The notes: generated by a model not told the origin, from the sequence alone. A stretch of 64,000 bases of DNA from Ooceraea biroi (GCF_003672135.1 NC_039516.1:13375838-13439837); one strand, 5' to 3'. Positions 38,001 through 51,479 are shown, numbered from the stretch's first letter. Made by a program: numbers and translations.

Positions 38001-38506
38001 TACTACTTACTACATTTTACTATATTCTGGCACTTACTGATCATGATTGCGGCTTTGACAGTGGTCCTCTTGGCTCGATAGGTGAGCGGCCGCGTGACGG
38101 AAAAGTACCTGTCGAAGCTGATGATGAGCAAGTTGAGGACCGACGCGTTACTCGCAAGATAGTCGAGGGCTAGCCACGTGTCGCATACGTGAGGCCCGAG
38201 CGGCCAGTAACCGAGCACCGTGTACAACGTGAACAGGGGCATGGAGAATAGGCCGATCGCAAAGTCGGCCACCGCCAGGCTGAAAAGGAAGTAATTGGAG
38301 ATCGTCTGCAGCTGCTTGTCGATCTTGAACGATATCATGACCATTATGTTGCCGAGGACCGTGGTAAGACTGAGGAAGACGGCGACCACCACTATCATCA
38401 CACGCCCCCATACGCCGTACTGATGGGGCTCACCGCCGCAGTCGAGACCGTTGCTGATGTTGTAGCTGTCATTGCTGGGTATCTCCACCGTCGGAGTAAC
38501 GTTCAT
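35031..38506 (-). CDS. mAChR-A: Muscarinic acetylcholine receptor, A type
   Basis: Class A GPCR for acetylcholine, expected to couple to Gq. Exons: 38506-38038, 37706-37427, 36864-36738, 36160-35861, 35666-35031; 603 aa. N-glycosylation sequons at residues 2, 12 and 16; TM1 about 35-58 with LGNIMVMISF; C108 for the loop disulfide; D115 in LALDYLASN is the amine-binding aspartate; DRY at 132-134. TM5 has FYLPVTVMIILYWRIW. The third intracellular loop spans four exons and is long, with an acidic run (DDEDDDEE) and Ser/Thr stretches. TM6 has FIITWTPYNILVLL and TM7 NPVCYALCN. The TM3-ICL2 motif SFDRYFSVTRPLTYRAKRTT is that of the A-type insect receptor and of vertebrate M receptors, unlike the divergent B type. 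Further 5' UTR exons probably lie upstream. Confidence 0.93.
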
Positions 38507-40917
38507 GTCTGACGGCCTGTCTCTCTCTCTGGCTCTCTCTCTTTTTCTTCCTTTCTCTGTCTCTTTCTCTCTCTTCTACTAGTTATCCCTCGTCGCGTCC
38601 CCGGAAGTCGCTCTAGTGTCTTACCTACCCTCGTTCTGGCACTTTGCGACCGATACGGTTACCGATTCGCGCGGGCGATCGTACGTCTAGTTCTCCCGCG
38701 AGCTCTCGCCTCGGATTCCAACGATCTTCGGGGTACCGCCACCTCCGCGAAGCCCTCCTCTCCCTCACCCACCCTGGCGACCGCGTGACTCTTTACCATG
38801 CGCGCGGCGGATGCTGCACCCCGATGGAGCGCGCGTTCGCCCACGCGACCGCGCGCGCGCACGCACGCCCGCTCGCACGCACGCACGCACGCACGTACGC
38901 ACGTACGTACGCGCGAACGCGCGAACGCCACGCTTCCGGTACGCTTCCTCGTCGCGGGACACCGGGATTCGGCGAGCCGGGACACCACCGCCAATGTTAC
39001 CGTTGCGATCTCTTCCCTTTTCTTCTTCCTCGTTCTTCTTCTTTTCCTCCTCCTCCTCCTCCTCCTCGTCCTCTTCCTCCTCCTCGTCCACCGCCTCCGT
39101 CGTCGTGTTCTCGCTAGGTGGAAAGTAGTGTCAACTACATCCCAGGCTTACTCCTCTCGGCGGGGACATCGAGTCTGCGATTAAATCAGAACAATCGTGT
39201 CAGTAGTCATCGATCATTAGTCGAGACACGCGATGTGTGAAGGAAGATCTCTACAACCCCAAGTTAGATTCCGACGGCACCCCTCGGTTCACTCGAGACT
39301 CGCGACTGCCTGTTCGGCTCGAGTGCTCGCATCTTGTTTCGCGCGATGAACGACTTGTCTTAATCCTCGGACCGCCGTCAGCGCGCACCAAGAGATACTC
39401 CAGTGGCATAATAAAGAAAAGAAAAGAAAACAAAGAGGGAAAGGGGAGAGAAAGCTCTTTTGTCGCATTTCGACACGGCACGGGACTCCACCGAGCGGAG
39501 AAGACCGCGAAAGGCGCAACCGGTGCCGCGGGGTTTCCATTCCGTTTCCGCGGCTAGATCCGCGTAAAAGACGCGCGCTTTCTCTCCCCAACTTAGCGCT
39601 TTGTGCTTAACGAGCTACTTATTGCACCTCTCTCGTAAACGAGACGCAAGCGGAGAAAAAGAATGTCAAGAGAGAGGGAGAGAGACATACACGCGGTGCG
39701 TTTTCACTTTCAGGTGAGTCCCGCACGCGTTAGCAAGACGCTTAGCAGACTCGAGAAGCCGAGAGAATAGATTATCGATGATCAGACGGTTGACCCTTTT
39801 TTCGGTAACGCTTTAATTTCCCAAGAGTATCTCTGTCCCGTAATTCCTTCAACGCGAACGTAGAAGCGGTATAAACCGAATGAGAATTTGATAAAATTTC
39901 TATCAATAAAACCGCAACCGTGTGCGTTGTACGTTTGTCAAGAAGATTTGCTGATTCCCTCATTTCCGGTACGGTGGCGAATGGATATGCGCGGAGAACA
40001 CGCGAGATCTTTCGTGGCTGATGTAACACGCGCGTCTTACACGGGATACGGGATAACATTGTGGAAACAGAGAGCACGGAAGATGTCGGCGTAAAGTTTC
40101 GGGCTTGTTATCGTCCAGAATCACAATTCGATCCGCGCGTTCCGTACTCCCTCGTCGAAGAGACGAGTGCGGCGCGCTGCAAACTCACAGCAGCGAGGCA
40201 CCCCCCGTGTCAAGGGTGGTGAGGGCGGCGTTCCAATTACGGACGTATTTCACTTAGCCTGCCGACTTGTCCCGTAAACGCGCGCCGCTTCGCCGTGGCG
40301 GCCTTAATACGTGTAGGAAATTTTGCGAGTGTTACGAATTAGATGCGCCTGTGCAGCGGTGCATCCGAAAGGGCCGTCGCAAAGTCACTTAATTTGTACA
40401 ATTAACTGACATTTATGGGACGAGATATAAAATACGGGCCTGCCCGAGACGGCGAATAGAATGCACTTACGCGCTAATGGATAATTTTCAATTCCCACGT
40501 TTCAGAAATTAATACTTTCGGATGTCAAGAGGAGGACGCGGAAAATTTGAAAGAGCGTTCCTTGATTTATTTGATTGATTAATCGTGATTAATGCGAAGT
40601 CGACGTCGTTTTACTGGGAATGACCGATAGCTACGTGAACCAGCAGAAAGGAAAGAGCGAAGCTCGTTCGTAATTTGATTTCGAGTGGATTTCACCTGAG
40701 TGAGAGATATTTCGCGGATTTCACGTTTAGCCATAAATTAAAAGTGGCTAACAAATTCTCGAGATCCGCTTCCCCCGACTCTTCCTCGAGGGGAGACGAT
40801 CACGTTTCGAACGTAGGTCTTTCCTTCCTGGGAGCATCACGTAGACGACCCTATCTTCCTGCGAAAGGGCACCGGCGAAAGGAGAAGGTGAAGGAGCGTA
40901 CGTGGGAAATAACGTAC
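38507..40917. promoter_or_regulatory. 5' flank of mAChR-A
   Basis: CT-rich and CpG-rich sequence follows the receptor start on the upstream side, with a (CGCA)n-like run at 38860-38925 and GAA/CTC-rich low complexity at 39020-39100. It probably holds 5' UTR or promoter. The frames of 100-157 codons here overlap on both strands and are compositional. No TATA box is evident. Confidence 0.4.
38860..38925. repeat. CGCA/CGTA simple repeat
   Basis: Short alternating purine-pyrimidine run (ACGC then ACGT units), of the type able to adopt Z-DNA. Confidence 0.7.
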
Positions 40918-41084
40918 TCAGTAATTGCCATAACTGTGACAGATTCCTCATCGAATGCGGCCAATTCGATATCCCTGGCGAGGCGGTCGAGCTGCTGCTG
41001 CGGCAAGGGCGTGGAAGGATGCATGTTGCGCCAGGTGTGCAACGCGATTACGTCCCCGTTAAGTGCGCATGGCATGCTCGATGC
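40918..41084 (-). CDS. Orphan coding-exon candidate, unknown gene
   Basis: On the minus strand a TTATAG-like tract and ATTACAG acceptor precede 41084, and a GTACGT donor follows 40918. The frame between is open for 55 codons plus two bases and reads as credible protein (DVIALHTWRNMHPSTPLPQQ, then LDRLARDIELAAFDEESVTV). It is predicted helical with amphipathic spacing. I recognise no family, and no partner exons were found. It lies 2.4 kb upstream of the muscarinic receptor start on the same strand. The + strand is also open here for 147 codons, so chance cannot be excluded. Confidence 0.3.
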
Positions 41085-44000
41085 CTGTAATTATAGAAAC
41101 GCCAGCGATATTTAAGCCTTTTGCGATGGTGTGTGCGCGCGAGGGGGTAGCTTTGCGAATATCGAATAGCGCCCGGTACTGGCAATATTAATGTTCTTCC
41201 TCGTCAATCCCAACCGGCCTGGACACGTACGCGAGAACGAGGGAAAGCACGCGCCCTGGTTTCACGAAATATTTACGTAAAGAGAGGTAGCCGCTATGGT
41301 TCTTCTGTATATGTATGTATATGTGTGCGTGCATGCGTGTGGCTGTCTCTATAATTTCGTATAATGCATAAGTAACGATTCAGCTGAGATTTAAATGTCG
41401 CACGCGCTCCCCGTTTGACTTTTCGAGAGGATTTCCAGGATTCCCGTGGTGGACAGAATTAGTTCTCCTTTTCTCGCGGGAAACCGGAAGATCGTCGAGA
41501 AATCAGCACTCTCGATGCAGCGTTACAGCGGATGTACGTATCTGGATCAATGGCGTTACGCGCCGGCCGACATTTACCGCCTCGTGGACAAAAGCGCTTC
41601 GGACTTGGCCGTTGTTATTCGCCGTGATATTAATGTTTCCGCGGCTGTGTGCTCCTCACGCTAGCGCGAGTAGGCGCGAACTTCAGTATCGAGCTTCTCG
41701 TAACGTTTGCGAAGGTCGAACGGCGTTGCGTCCGCCGCGAGATAATCGGAAGCGAGTGACGGGACGTCATTCGAAAATCGATGCGGGCTTGTAATTTTTA
41801 CCTTACGCCGTCTAACGAGGCCTTCAATTGTTCATCCCTCCATGTACCTCGCTTTTACGTGGTGCTCGCGCGAGAGCTACGTCGGGGATCGAGTTTCTTG
41901 ATAAAGGCGCCTTTAAGACGCTGAATATCTCATTTTAACGATCTTAATTTTATTGGCAGTTTCTCTTAGTTGCTGCCGCGTAGCCCGACCAGCAACGGAC
42001 ATTTCGCGAAACACGGCAATATCGTCGAAGTTGCACGTGCGATACGGAAATTTACGCGCGGCAGAATCCGTTTGACCACTAAAGCGCAACAGAGCGTTAA
42101 AGGTGGTCCTGAGACGAGAGCATTTGGTGGATGCTTGCCAAGAAGTCGGCAACGGCATTACCGTTATCGCTGCCTCGTGTATCATCAAGTGCGACCACGT
42201 GGCTCTTTTCTCAATGAGAGAGCTGATCATACCGTCGATACCAATATTTTCATCGATCCTAAAAAAATATTTCCGTTCAATTTTTCAAGAGTAACTGAAA
42301 TCACGTTTTTCACGTGAAATTCAGCGTAAGATAGCGATTAATATCAGTTCGAGGCGCATCCTCGCCGTTAATCGTCAAACGTGTACCTCGCACGAGCACG
42401 CATGCTCGATGATTAATGCACGGGGGATTAACCACCAGGCACGCCTAGTGGTTTCCATCCACAGGAGACACTCGTGGATTTTCTGGCCACGATATGAGGG
42501 CGGTTACGCGTTCAGCCGGAAAACCTGCCGGATGCGACATGGTTCGCGTCGTCGCTTCATTTCAGGTAGCTTGTCGTAATGCTGTAGCTACGGTTACATC
42601 GTCACCGCCAATCCGCTGGAGAATAGCCGTTATAACGCGATGGCCACTGAGACGGCCGCCGGATAACAATCACCGCTGGCTGACCCTACACCGTCACGTG
42701 ACCTGCTCCATAAATAAATATAGAAACGCATAGAAACGTGCGGTCTCGTTAACGGCCGCGCCTCGGTACAGCAAACACTGGCCTTAATTAGTTTGTTAAT
42801 ACGATCGCGGACGACGTTACATCGTATCAATATGCGCGATTCCGTGGAATGCTAACGAAGCCTGCCGGGGACCCTACGAGCTACAGGTTGATCTTGAGGA
42901 TCAACCGCGTTTGCCGCGTTTCTCGCTTTTCAGGCATCGCAGAACCGTGTAAAATTCCCAGCCGGCGAAAGTGATGGAGCGGTCGCGCAAGCATGCCGGC
43001 ATCATTTTAGGGGAAGAACCCTTGCATCCCTTGCTCTCGAGAGCCGTTCAAGTGACGTTTCGAGAGGCTCTCCAGCTCGCACAATTTGGGCTTTGAAATT
43101 TTTGGGCCACGAATTTGAGCGCACACGAGAATGGTAATCGAGCATAAAGGATGACGGTCAGAAAACGGTGATCGAGCCGCGACGGCTCGCGGTTCTTCTC
43201 GCGTTCGCTTTGGCATTTATCGCGTCGCCGAGTGGCAGGAGTATTATAGAAAGTCCGTAATGCCGTTTAAAATAACGACAGTGACGGCCACGGGTTGCAG
43301 CGTGCAGATAACTGGCGCGACGCGCGTGCACATTCATCGCGGACAATGCGAGCGATCTTTTAAAAGAGATCTGCTCCGCGCTCTTCTCTCTATGGACGAT
43401 GGATGATGAGTATTAAAATCGCTTACGTCACTGTTCGCGGTGTTCTCCATTAAGTGGACAGGTAGGTATGTAGGTAGGCAGATATCGTGCGTCGCACGCG
43501 CGATTATTCGTTACCAGGACGCGTGTCTAATAATACGTAATAATATAGGCACGTATGTGTAATGCACAATGCATGATCGGATGTCGAAGTCGACTTTGCG
43601 TTCAGCTCCCACACGCGCGGGATATTATTCCCCGAGTGTGAGAACTGATAAACGTATGCGCGGAGTTTGATGCGGATTCACGCGGCTAAATAAATAAATA
43701 AATGTGGAAAGTAATGGAAAAAGTTGTTTTCCGTATTAGCGACGCCTCGTCGGACGGCTGCTGATTCGGTGCCGTAATGATATTTATGCCGGATAAGAGA
43801 AGGGCTCCGCAAATGCAGCGTCCCGCGGAAAATATAAAAATAATGTTTCATCCGCGTGTAATAATGTAAACACTTTTATCGGCTATCGATTTCGGTCGAC
43901 CTGCGCCGCTTCTTTTATTACGGGATACGTATATCGGGATACGTGATCCGAGATAGATTGCGGCACGGCTAACGTAAGTCGGAGTCGCGCCGTTTAACGA

Positions 44001-47000
44001 AAAGTCAATCGTGGATCGGAGGCTTTACGGAGGGAGCCTGGGGCGCGTATAAGGGTTGCGGAAGCGCGCGATTTTGATGATGAACGACGCCGCGCCGCGC
44101 CGGCACATTACGCACCGGGAGTGCCAAACCTGCGCGCGATTTTGATGATGAACGACGCCGCGCCGCGCCGGCACATTACGCACCGGGAGTGCCAAACCTG
44201 CGCGCGGGAGCATAAATCATATTAATGACTAAACGGAAAAAATAGCAGAAGGTCGTGATCCACTTATGTACGTGTTCGCTGCTTATTACGAGGCGTTACA
44301 GCCGGCCGCTATTGCGGCTGTCCCGGCGCTACAGTTGAACTATAAATACATTTTTCCGATACGCTGCTCTTTTTGCCGATGAAAAAAAAGATGTGCATAC
44401 ATATACATTTATATTATACGTGTATATTATTATGGGTATACACGTGCACACATTCCTCACCCTTGCACGCGCGTAAACGCGCGCGTAAATTGCGCCGTGC
44501 ATATTTTTACGAGCCCGATCGTGCGCGCGATCGTTGTTAACGTTTAACGGAGAACCCGCGCGCGCGTTCTGCCGGAACGCTGTGAAAGATTCTTCCCCGA
44601 GCGTGGGGCAACCGCGTTTCGAAAATCGAAGTCCACCGGGCACCGCATGGTGTACCGAGACCGCCGTTAATAACCTTTGATATTTCGTTAATGAAGAACG
44701 CTTCTTTGTTCCTTGCTCGCAAAGGTTGCGGAGGAGCGTAATAATACAAAGCGCTACTTCCGCGGACGTTAAACGTTTGTCTCCACCTGCTGCCGGAGCG
44801 AAAGGGGCGAAAATCCCAGCCGGAGGAAATCAAATTTACGGAATGTACAGCGCAGCCCACATTTTCGCTCGCGTCACGAACAAGGAAAACGGAAAATTTC
44901 GTTTTCGGTCTGATTAATATTTAACTGTACTAATCAACGAACCGTATCGAATGTGCGTTCCCCGTAAATTGAACTAAATTAGTCAAGCGATGTTGGCACG
45001 ATCGCCGAAGATCCGAAGGGTTCTTTACACGTATATACACGCCGCCTATCCTTTGTAGAAGTAGCACATTCTACGTTAAGTCGGTTTCTCGAAAGGAGGA
45101 CTCTTATTAAAAAAAGAAGTCGTCGTATCAATCCTCGTCGTCGTTGTCGCGTGCGCGCGCGCACCTCTCCATTTCACAGGGTGAAACAGGTGGCATTCGC
45201 TATTACCGCTGCGGCTTTTATTACATTTTGCCCGCGAGTAGACATAAATGGGACATGTCGATCGAATTACTTCTAACGCGCGCCATACCTGACGATGAGG
45301 CGGACTATATCGGCCGCGCTACGGCGGTTGCTGCGACTAGGTCGGGGGATGCTCTTAAGAGAAAACGGTGAATGTATGTACAACCTAATTCGGTGCAGTA
45401 GAACACATAGTCGGCGGCCAGGTATTTCTCGTCGATACACACCGGAAGTTCCGCGTTCTCCGCTCGCGATCTGCATCGATCTAAGGGTGGATTCTCGGAG
45501 CTGACTTCTCTTTCGGCAAATATTTCTTTCGAGACAACATCTGCGCGATCGCTTTTTAATATGCCGCATTATGGGCTTTTATATCGGTCTCAGGCTGAAA
45601 GCAATAAAAGCAAAATGAAAAATTATGTTAAGTAAGCTACCAAGAATAACGTGTATATATGTATGCACATGTTTTTCTCAGTTATATACATATGCAAAAT
45701 ATATATTCTACATATAAAAATAGAAAATAGAGAACGCTGAATGGGGGGGGGGAGAGCCGCGCTGTAACGCCGGAAGCCGGAAGCCGGAAGCGAGTGGAAT
45801 AAAATATACCTAATCTTAAATCCCCGACGAGGTTCCCACGCGCTAAAAGCAGATCGACTCTAAAGCCTTTGAAAATCCGCGACTGGGAGAAAGCGTACGC
45901 GATTTCTGATACACCCTTTATAGTATCGCACTAAAGCCTCACCTTTGCGTCAAAGAACGGAGCAACACCTTCAAGACGCGAATCGGATCGGGTTCGGTGC
46001 ATTATTCCTTCTTCCGGAATACCACCGCAGAGAGAACCAGCGCGAACCCCCTTTCTATTTTCTAATGGAACACCGCGCATATAGGCGAGCGATTCGTCGC
46101 GTGATCGTGATTAAACGCGGAGCATTGCGCATCCCAAACAAATATTTTTCTTGAATACGAGATGATTCGAGCAAAAATGATCATTACTTTCTTGTGGAAT
46201 TCGTTATCAGATTACGCGATGGGAAGATTTAAAGTCAGCGAAATAAATCTCGGTTTCTGGCGAGGCGAAAATTGCATAGCGAATATTGTCATTATCATTG
46301 GGAGCTGTCAGGTTGAAAGGCGGGACAGGCGACAGATTGTTATCGTGGATTATAATAGGTCTGTTCCCTTCAGCTGCCACTTTCCGCACTTGTCTACGCC
46401 TCTCTCTCTGTCTCTTCCCTCTTTTTCTTTTTCCCTGCTCTCGTTTCTCTCTGCCGCGAAGCGTGAACTACAACCGTTTCACTTAGAGTGCGGAAAGTAT
46501 AATAAAATGCAGTTGAAAAGAACGGACCTAATGTGAGGTCGAGCCGGGGGAATTCAAAGCTCTCGTGCGATGTGACCGGAACTGCAATTGCAGTCCGCAG
46601 ACATCGCGCGAAACGTTGCGTCCTCCGATTCGATCTTCGCCTCACGATTTCCGACTGCGATATCAATCGGTCTTAAACCTGTCATCGGTATCGATATATT
46701 TAGCGTATGCCTGGGTGTATCTGAATGTTACGACTAATTATGCAATGCCTCTTTTTAGAAAAGTCTTTTTAAAGGTTGCGATGACTCGAGAGATTATTTT
46801 TAATGAACGAGACTGCTGTTGAGATCGTTAATCTTGCATCGCGATTAACGCAATAACTGATATACACATCGTAAACATCGTAAATCTATTAATATTATCA
46901 TTTGCATCAAGATTATCATTTACATCATCCACCATACCAAAAGAATGTGGCATAGGGACCATATCGCGATGCTATCAGGGCGTCGGAACCGCCGACGAAA

Positions 47001-48900
47001 TTGGCGGATTACGTTCAAGACCAAGGTGACATAACAGCGACGGCACATGCGATAGTAGCGTTACAATAATCTTACGTAAAACCGGAAAAACATGTTGACG
47101 ATGCCGATCGCGAGATAGAGACGGAAGCTCCGCCCAATGAGAAACTAAATGCCGAATCGAGGTGCAAACGTTCGCGGTATGCTCGCTTGGAAAAAGGCTT
47201 TTCTGCACGTGATTATTATATGATTACGCGCGAATCTCATGCATAATTAATCGACACGTTCATGATATTCGATATGAAACGAGAATGAAAATATCAGTGT
47301 ACGGTTAACAGCTCTTCTGCCTGCCACTATAAACGCGTATAAATCGTGCCTGCGCTCTTTGCAGCCACAACATTCGCATTATACGTACGCTTATTTGCGC
47401 AAATATTACTTGCTACTTAATTACTGTTACCTGCACGTGTACAACTAGCAAGTATATCAAAATGCAAATTAAACGGGAAGAGATAAGGGCTCATGGACGC
47501 ACGCAATCGGAGCGCTAAATTAAGACATCCCGGACACTGGACCGCAAATAGTCGATTAGTTATTGCCTGATACGCGTGCAGTAGCTCAAGATGTTGTACA
47601 TAAATGATACCCTCCCCGCACCCTGAAATACGTGCACACGCACACGGACTTGCGCGTGCACGTACGTGTAGCACCCGCGGAAAAATAACGACTCGGGCGC
47701 ACGTTGTTTTAGCGAAAAACGATATCCTTCGCTTCTCCGTCTATCGTCGGTTATTTTCGAATTCCCCGCATGCTGAAAAACTCTCACGTACACCCCTCGT
47801 CAATAACGCGGAAAATCCCGCGTGCATTTTTATAGATAAACAACGAACCTGCGAACTTGCAGGACCTGCGGGACCGCAGTTTCGCTGCTTCGGCGCTTAC
47901 GTGTCAACGATTGTGTAACAGATTAAGCGGGATGATAGCGCGTTATCTCGATCGCGACGAAATAATTAAGCGGCTATTCTGCCGAGCGAAGGACGTCGTA
48001 ATGAAAATTCAATTAAATCGCGCCAAGTTTCATTGCCAATCAATCGGAATCAATCAGGGTGCAAGGCGTTAAGTTAAGGTGTGGTTGTAGCGCGGACGAT
48101 CACGATGGATGCACGCGTCGTCTGCGACTGCATTTCATTGTGCCTGCCCTATTGATTCCGCAGCCCTAAAGAATTCATGAATGTAAAACGTCAGTGTTAC
48201 TGTCACGCAAGCCGATACATGTATGAATGGATGATCACTTCCGAGCGATTGGCATGGCGAGGTCTTACTCTGGGTCAATGTTTCTCGTCTCGTTTTGAGC
48301 GGCGCAGCACGCTTGGAACGGGAAAAGGGTACCGCGTTTGATCCCGAGCGTTTCAACACCGAGCACGACGAGATCTACTTCGAGATCGAGATCGATCGTG
48401 ATCCGCACCGCACAGTGAGTTTACGGAAAGGTTCACTTTTCTACAGAAGGATCGAGGATCCCGCCGAAAGCACTGCTCGGAAAACACTGGTCTCTGCCGA
48501 GGGAGATGTTCGCGAAACGCGGCACGGCCCCGCACCATATGCGACCACCCCCCGAGTCACCGCGACGAGGAGGAGCACACGCTCGGCTACGAATCCGTCC
48601 GAATGAGTTTATCCGAGGATACGCACCCGCCGTAATCGCGTTATCTAAACCCTCGGCCCGAGCCGAGCGAGAGACGCGACGCGACTAGCTTAGGTGGTCT
48701 CGAGAAGTAAACCACCCCGAGAAAAGTAGGGTGGCTCGTCCGGCGGCGTGCTGGTTTGCCGTACCCGCCCAACGGTCGAGGGACGACACCGATTTCTCGA
48801 CTCGCGGCACCGAAAAATTCGAGATGTCGGCCGATAATCGCGCGACAAACCGGAATAACACAGGGGTAAAAGGGGAGGAGAGAGAAAGAGAAAATAGACG
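41085..48900. other. Gene-poor region
   Basis: Nearly 8 kb with no recognisable gene. Composition alternates between CpG-rich and AT-rich. The frames up to about 125 codons have neither splice sites nor family character. Contents noted: a 68-bp tandem duplication at 44064-44206, a short GGAAGCC triplet-like repeat near 45770-45790 after a poly(G) run, and small TA-rich patches. It could be a long 5' intron of the muscarinic receptor gene or true intergenic DNA. Confidence 0.5.
44064..44206. repeat. Perfect 68-bp tandem duplication
   Basis: A 68-bp GC-rich unit beginning GCGCGCGATTTTGATGATGA and ending GAGTGCCAAACCT is present twice without mismatch, plus 7 bases of a third copy. Unit starts are 44064, 44132 and 44200. 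The identity points to a recent duplication, or to an assembly artefact. Confidence 0.9.
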
Positions 48901-50770
48901 GGGGTGAAAGAGGCAGAGACAGTGTACGTATGCATGTATATGTGTGTGTGTCACAGAGAGCGAGAGAGAGAGATAGAGAGAAAGAGCCGCCACCTTCTAC
49001 ACCCCCGAGCTATACTCGCCCGTATCGAGTGCGTCACGCATCCTCTCGGTTGTTCCTGGCGCGAGGCGGCGGCGGCGGCGGCGGTGGCGGCGGCGGTGAC
49101 GGCGATGCGCGAACGAGGCGAAACGATGCGATGCGAGGAGGCGAGGAGCCGGATCCTCCCTCTCGACGGTGAGCGAGCGAGCGGCCACCCCTCGTCGGCG
49201 CGATCGCCGCGGAGACCTTCCTCTCGTCGCGAGTCGCGCGCGAGTTGCGAGAACCGAGGATCGCTTCGCTTTTTCCGCCGTGCGTTTCGGTCCAAGGGGG
49301 TGCGCGCGGATAATCAGAGTGGAGGGGCTGCGGGGTAGAGAGAAAGAGAGAGAAGGAAGCTCTCGCACTCACATGTCTGTCGTATATAATCGGCGCGCGC
49401 GCGACGTACCCCCGCATCACCGACGACGACGGGGTACGCTCGAGGACGAGCACCGGCCCGGGCGCGCGGTCATCACGATGACGACGACGACGATAACGAT
49501 GACAGCTGAGACGACGGCGCTCGTTGCTTTCTTGCCGGTGAGGGTTTGCTGTTACGGACACGGATGCTGGACGGCTATCGCCGCTCCGCTCTGTGCGTGT
49601 CCGTGCGGTCGACGGCGACGGCCCGTCGTCGGTGTGACGACGATTTGCGGTGGATACGCGCGTGGGCCTTCCGTTAGACTGTCGCTGACCGACTGACAGC
49701 CGCGTAAATGGGTACACGCATGGTTAATGCGGCCCGTTACGCTCGGGGCGGGACACGAACGCGCACGTAACACGCGGGGCCGAGCGTGCTCCGGACCAGA
49801 GACGGACAGAGAGAGAAAAAGAGAGAGACGGGTCACACAGGATAGGGGTGGCGGGGCAAAAGGACACGGATGCGATCGAGAGAGATCGAGATTCCGTTTG
49901 GAGGCTGAGAGAGAAGAATGAAAGAGGTAGAGAGAGCGGAGGTACGAGGGTGGGACAAAGATGGAGCGAGAAGAGGGCGCGCGCGCGCGCGCGCACGAGA
50001 GGAACCGCGTTAAACACGGAGGGTTGCTCCACGCGTAAATCGCGAGCTCGCCGATGATGCTGGCGCGAGATCGGAGTAAAGACTGACGATGATAGTGATG
50101 CTGGTGGTGGTGGACTGGTGGTGGTGGTGGGTAGAGAGCGGCTCTTGGGCGAGGGAGGTAATTCAACTCCGCTCTCTCGGGCGATTTCGCCCGACCGACT
50201 TGATCGAGGGATGCGAGCGAGCGAGAGCAAAAGAGAGAAAGAGATAGATAGAGAGAGAGAGAGAGAGGGAAGTCGGCAGAAGGAATCCAAGACGGAGCGA
50301 AAGCGAGGAAAGTAAACGGAGAAACGGACGAAGGATGATCGACGGAGAAAAGAAAGAGAAAGAGAGGGAGATAGCAGGGGAGATTTAGAAACGTAGGAGA
50401 AGGGAGGCTCGGGAAAAGGGTGGGGACAAGTGAGTGTGCGCCTACATATGTGCCTCTGTCGGTGTGCACCTGTGTGGAAGGAAGAGAGAGAAAGAGACAG
50501 GAAGCGCGGGAGAGCCTAGAGAGAGGGACAGAGAGAGAGAGAGGGTATAACAAACGGCACTACACTCCGACAACGTCCGCGCTGGGACTGCGAGGCGCGC
50601 TAAGGGCGTGGGCAATCCGCGAGCGAGCGTGCGGGCCGGTGCGAACAGCGACGGACTACATTGATTTTGATTTTCGAAGGCGCGCGCACTTGGCGCCCTC
50701 CGGATCTGCCCATTCATGCCGCTTTCGCTTAGCCGCCACCGAGGACATTGGTCCTACCCCCCGCGCCAAA
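48901..50770. promoter_or_regulatory. CpG-rich, GA-rich promoter-like block
   Basis: The densest CpG region of the window: GGC runs at 49062-49100, followed by GA tracts at 49800-50550 on the + strand. Frames of 100-333 codons exist on both strands but are compositional (Ser/Leu-rich opposite Arg/Glu-rich). GA tracts of this kind are GAGA-factor type sites in insect promoters. It could be the distal promoter of the muscarinic receptor gene on the minus strand, or of an unseen gene. Confidence 0.4.
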
Positions 50771-51154
50771 TAGCATCGTAAAAAAGGGATTCCCGGTGCG
50801 TGACGAAGTGTAGCACGATATTCGCAGCACCTCGTCCTCGCATCAGCCGATATGCGAGTTCGATTCGATCGCACGAGCGATCGCGCGATTACGAAAAATT
50901 TTCACGATTCATACTTGGCTCGCGTGACGTTACCATCGTATCACAAAAATATTCTACGCTCTTTCTTACTCGGGGAAATCGCGTTATCAGCTCGCTTTTA
51001 AAATCATACAATACCCTTTTAAGAGATCGCAGTGGCTATTGGAAAATCAATGTTAAAATGACATAAGAGAATAATATTTGAAAAACGTCGATAGCTTCCG
51101 TGTAGAACACGTAGTTCATATTACGGTTCATATTACCGTTTGCTATCTTATGGA

Positions 51155-51160
51155 TTTATT
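51155..51160 (-). terminator. AHSA1 poly(A) signal
   Basis: AATAAA on the minus strand, about 320 nt after the AHSA1 stop codon. Confidence 0.4.
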
Positions 51161-51479
51161 TTAGACACATACATCTAGTAAAGTAGACACACAAGTGTCA
51201 TTCGTAATATCATACCACGCGATTCGATTTAATTCGATGTCTTGTGGCGATATTCAGGTCAGAGTCTTATAGGAAGCGGTACCAAACATACGAAGAGAGA
51301 ACAGAGTTAATCCGTGCACATGTATATCCAGGCATGTTCCTTTTTCCATCGCGTACATTCGTTCACGCTCCCGTGTCCTCGAGATGTCCAACGCTTGCGT
51401 GGCGATTGATTGACGATGGCGCGGTCCCCGCGATTGTTCTACTTAGCAATAAATAAATATCCCTTAGGGTGAATCTAGA

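Noticed and set aside
38644..39184. Four overlapping frames of 105-157 codons upstream of the muscarinic receptor
   Set aside because: Coded by simple repeats (CGCA, CTC); composition explains them.
40675..41115. 147-codon + strand frame
   Set aside because: Opposite the better-supported minus-strand exon candidate; no family character or splice sites.
42103..42294. Plus-strand frame with protein-like composition (HLVDACQEVGNGITVIAA)
   Set aside because: No acceptor or donor fits its ends, and the minus strand is open as well; too weak to call.
46162..46536. 124-codon frame in the gene-poor region
   Set aside because: Low-complexity Ser/Leu-rich end, no domain or splice signals.
49552..50553. 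333-codon minus-strand frame
   Set aside because: Ser/Leu/Arg-rich from the complement of GA tracts; frames are also open on the other strand; no domain, no splice context.
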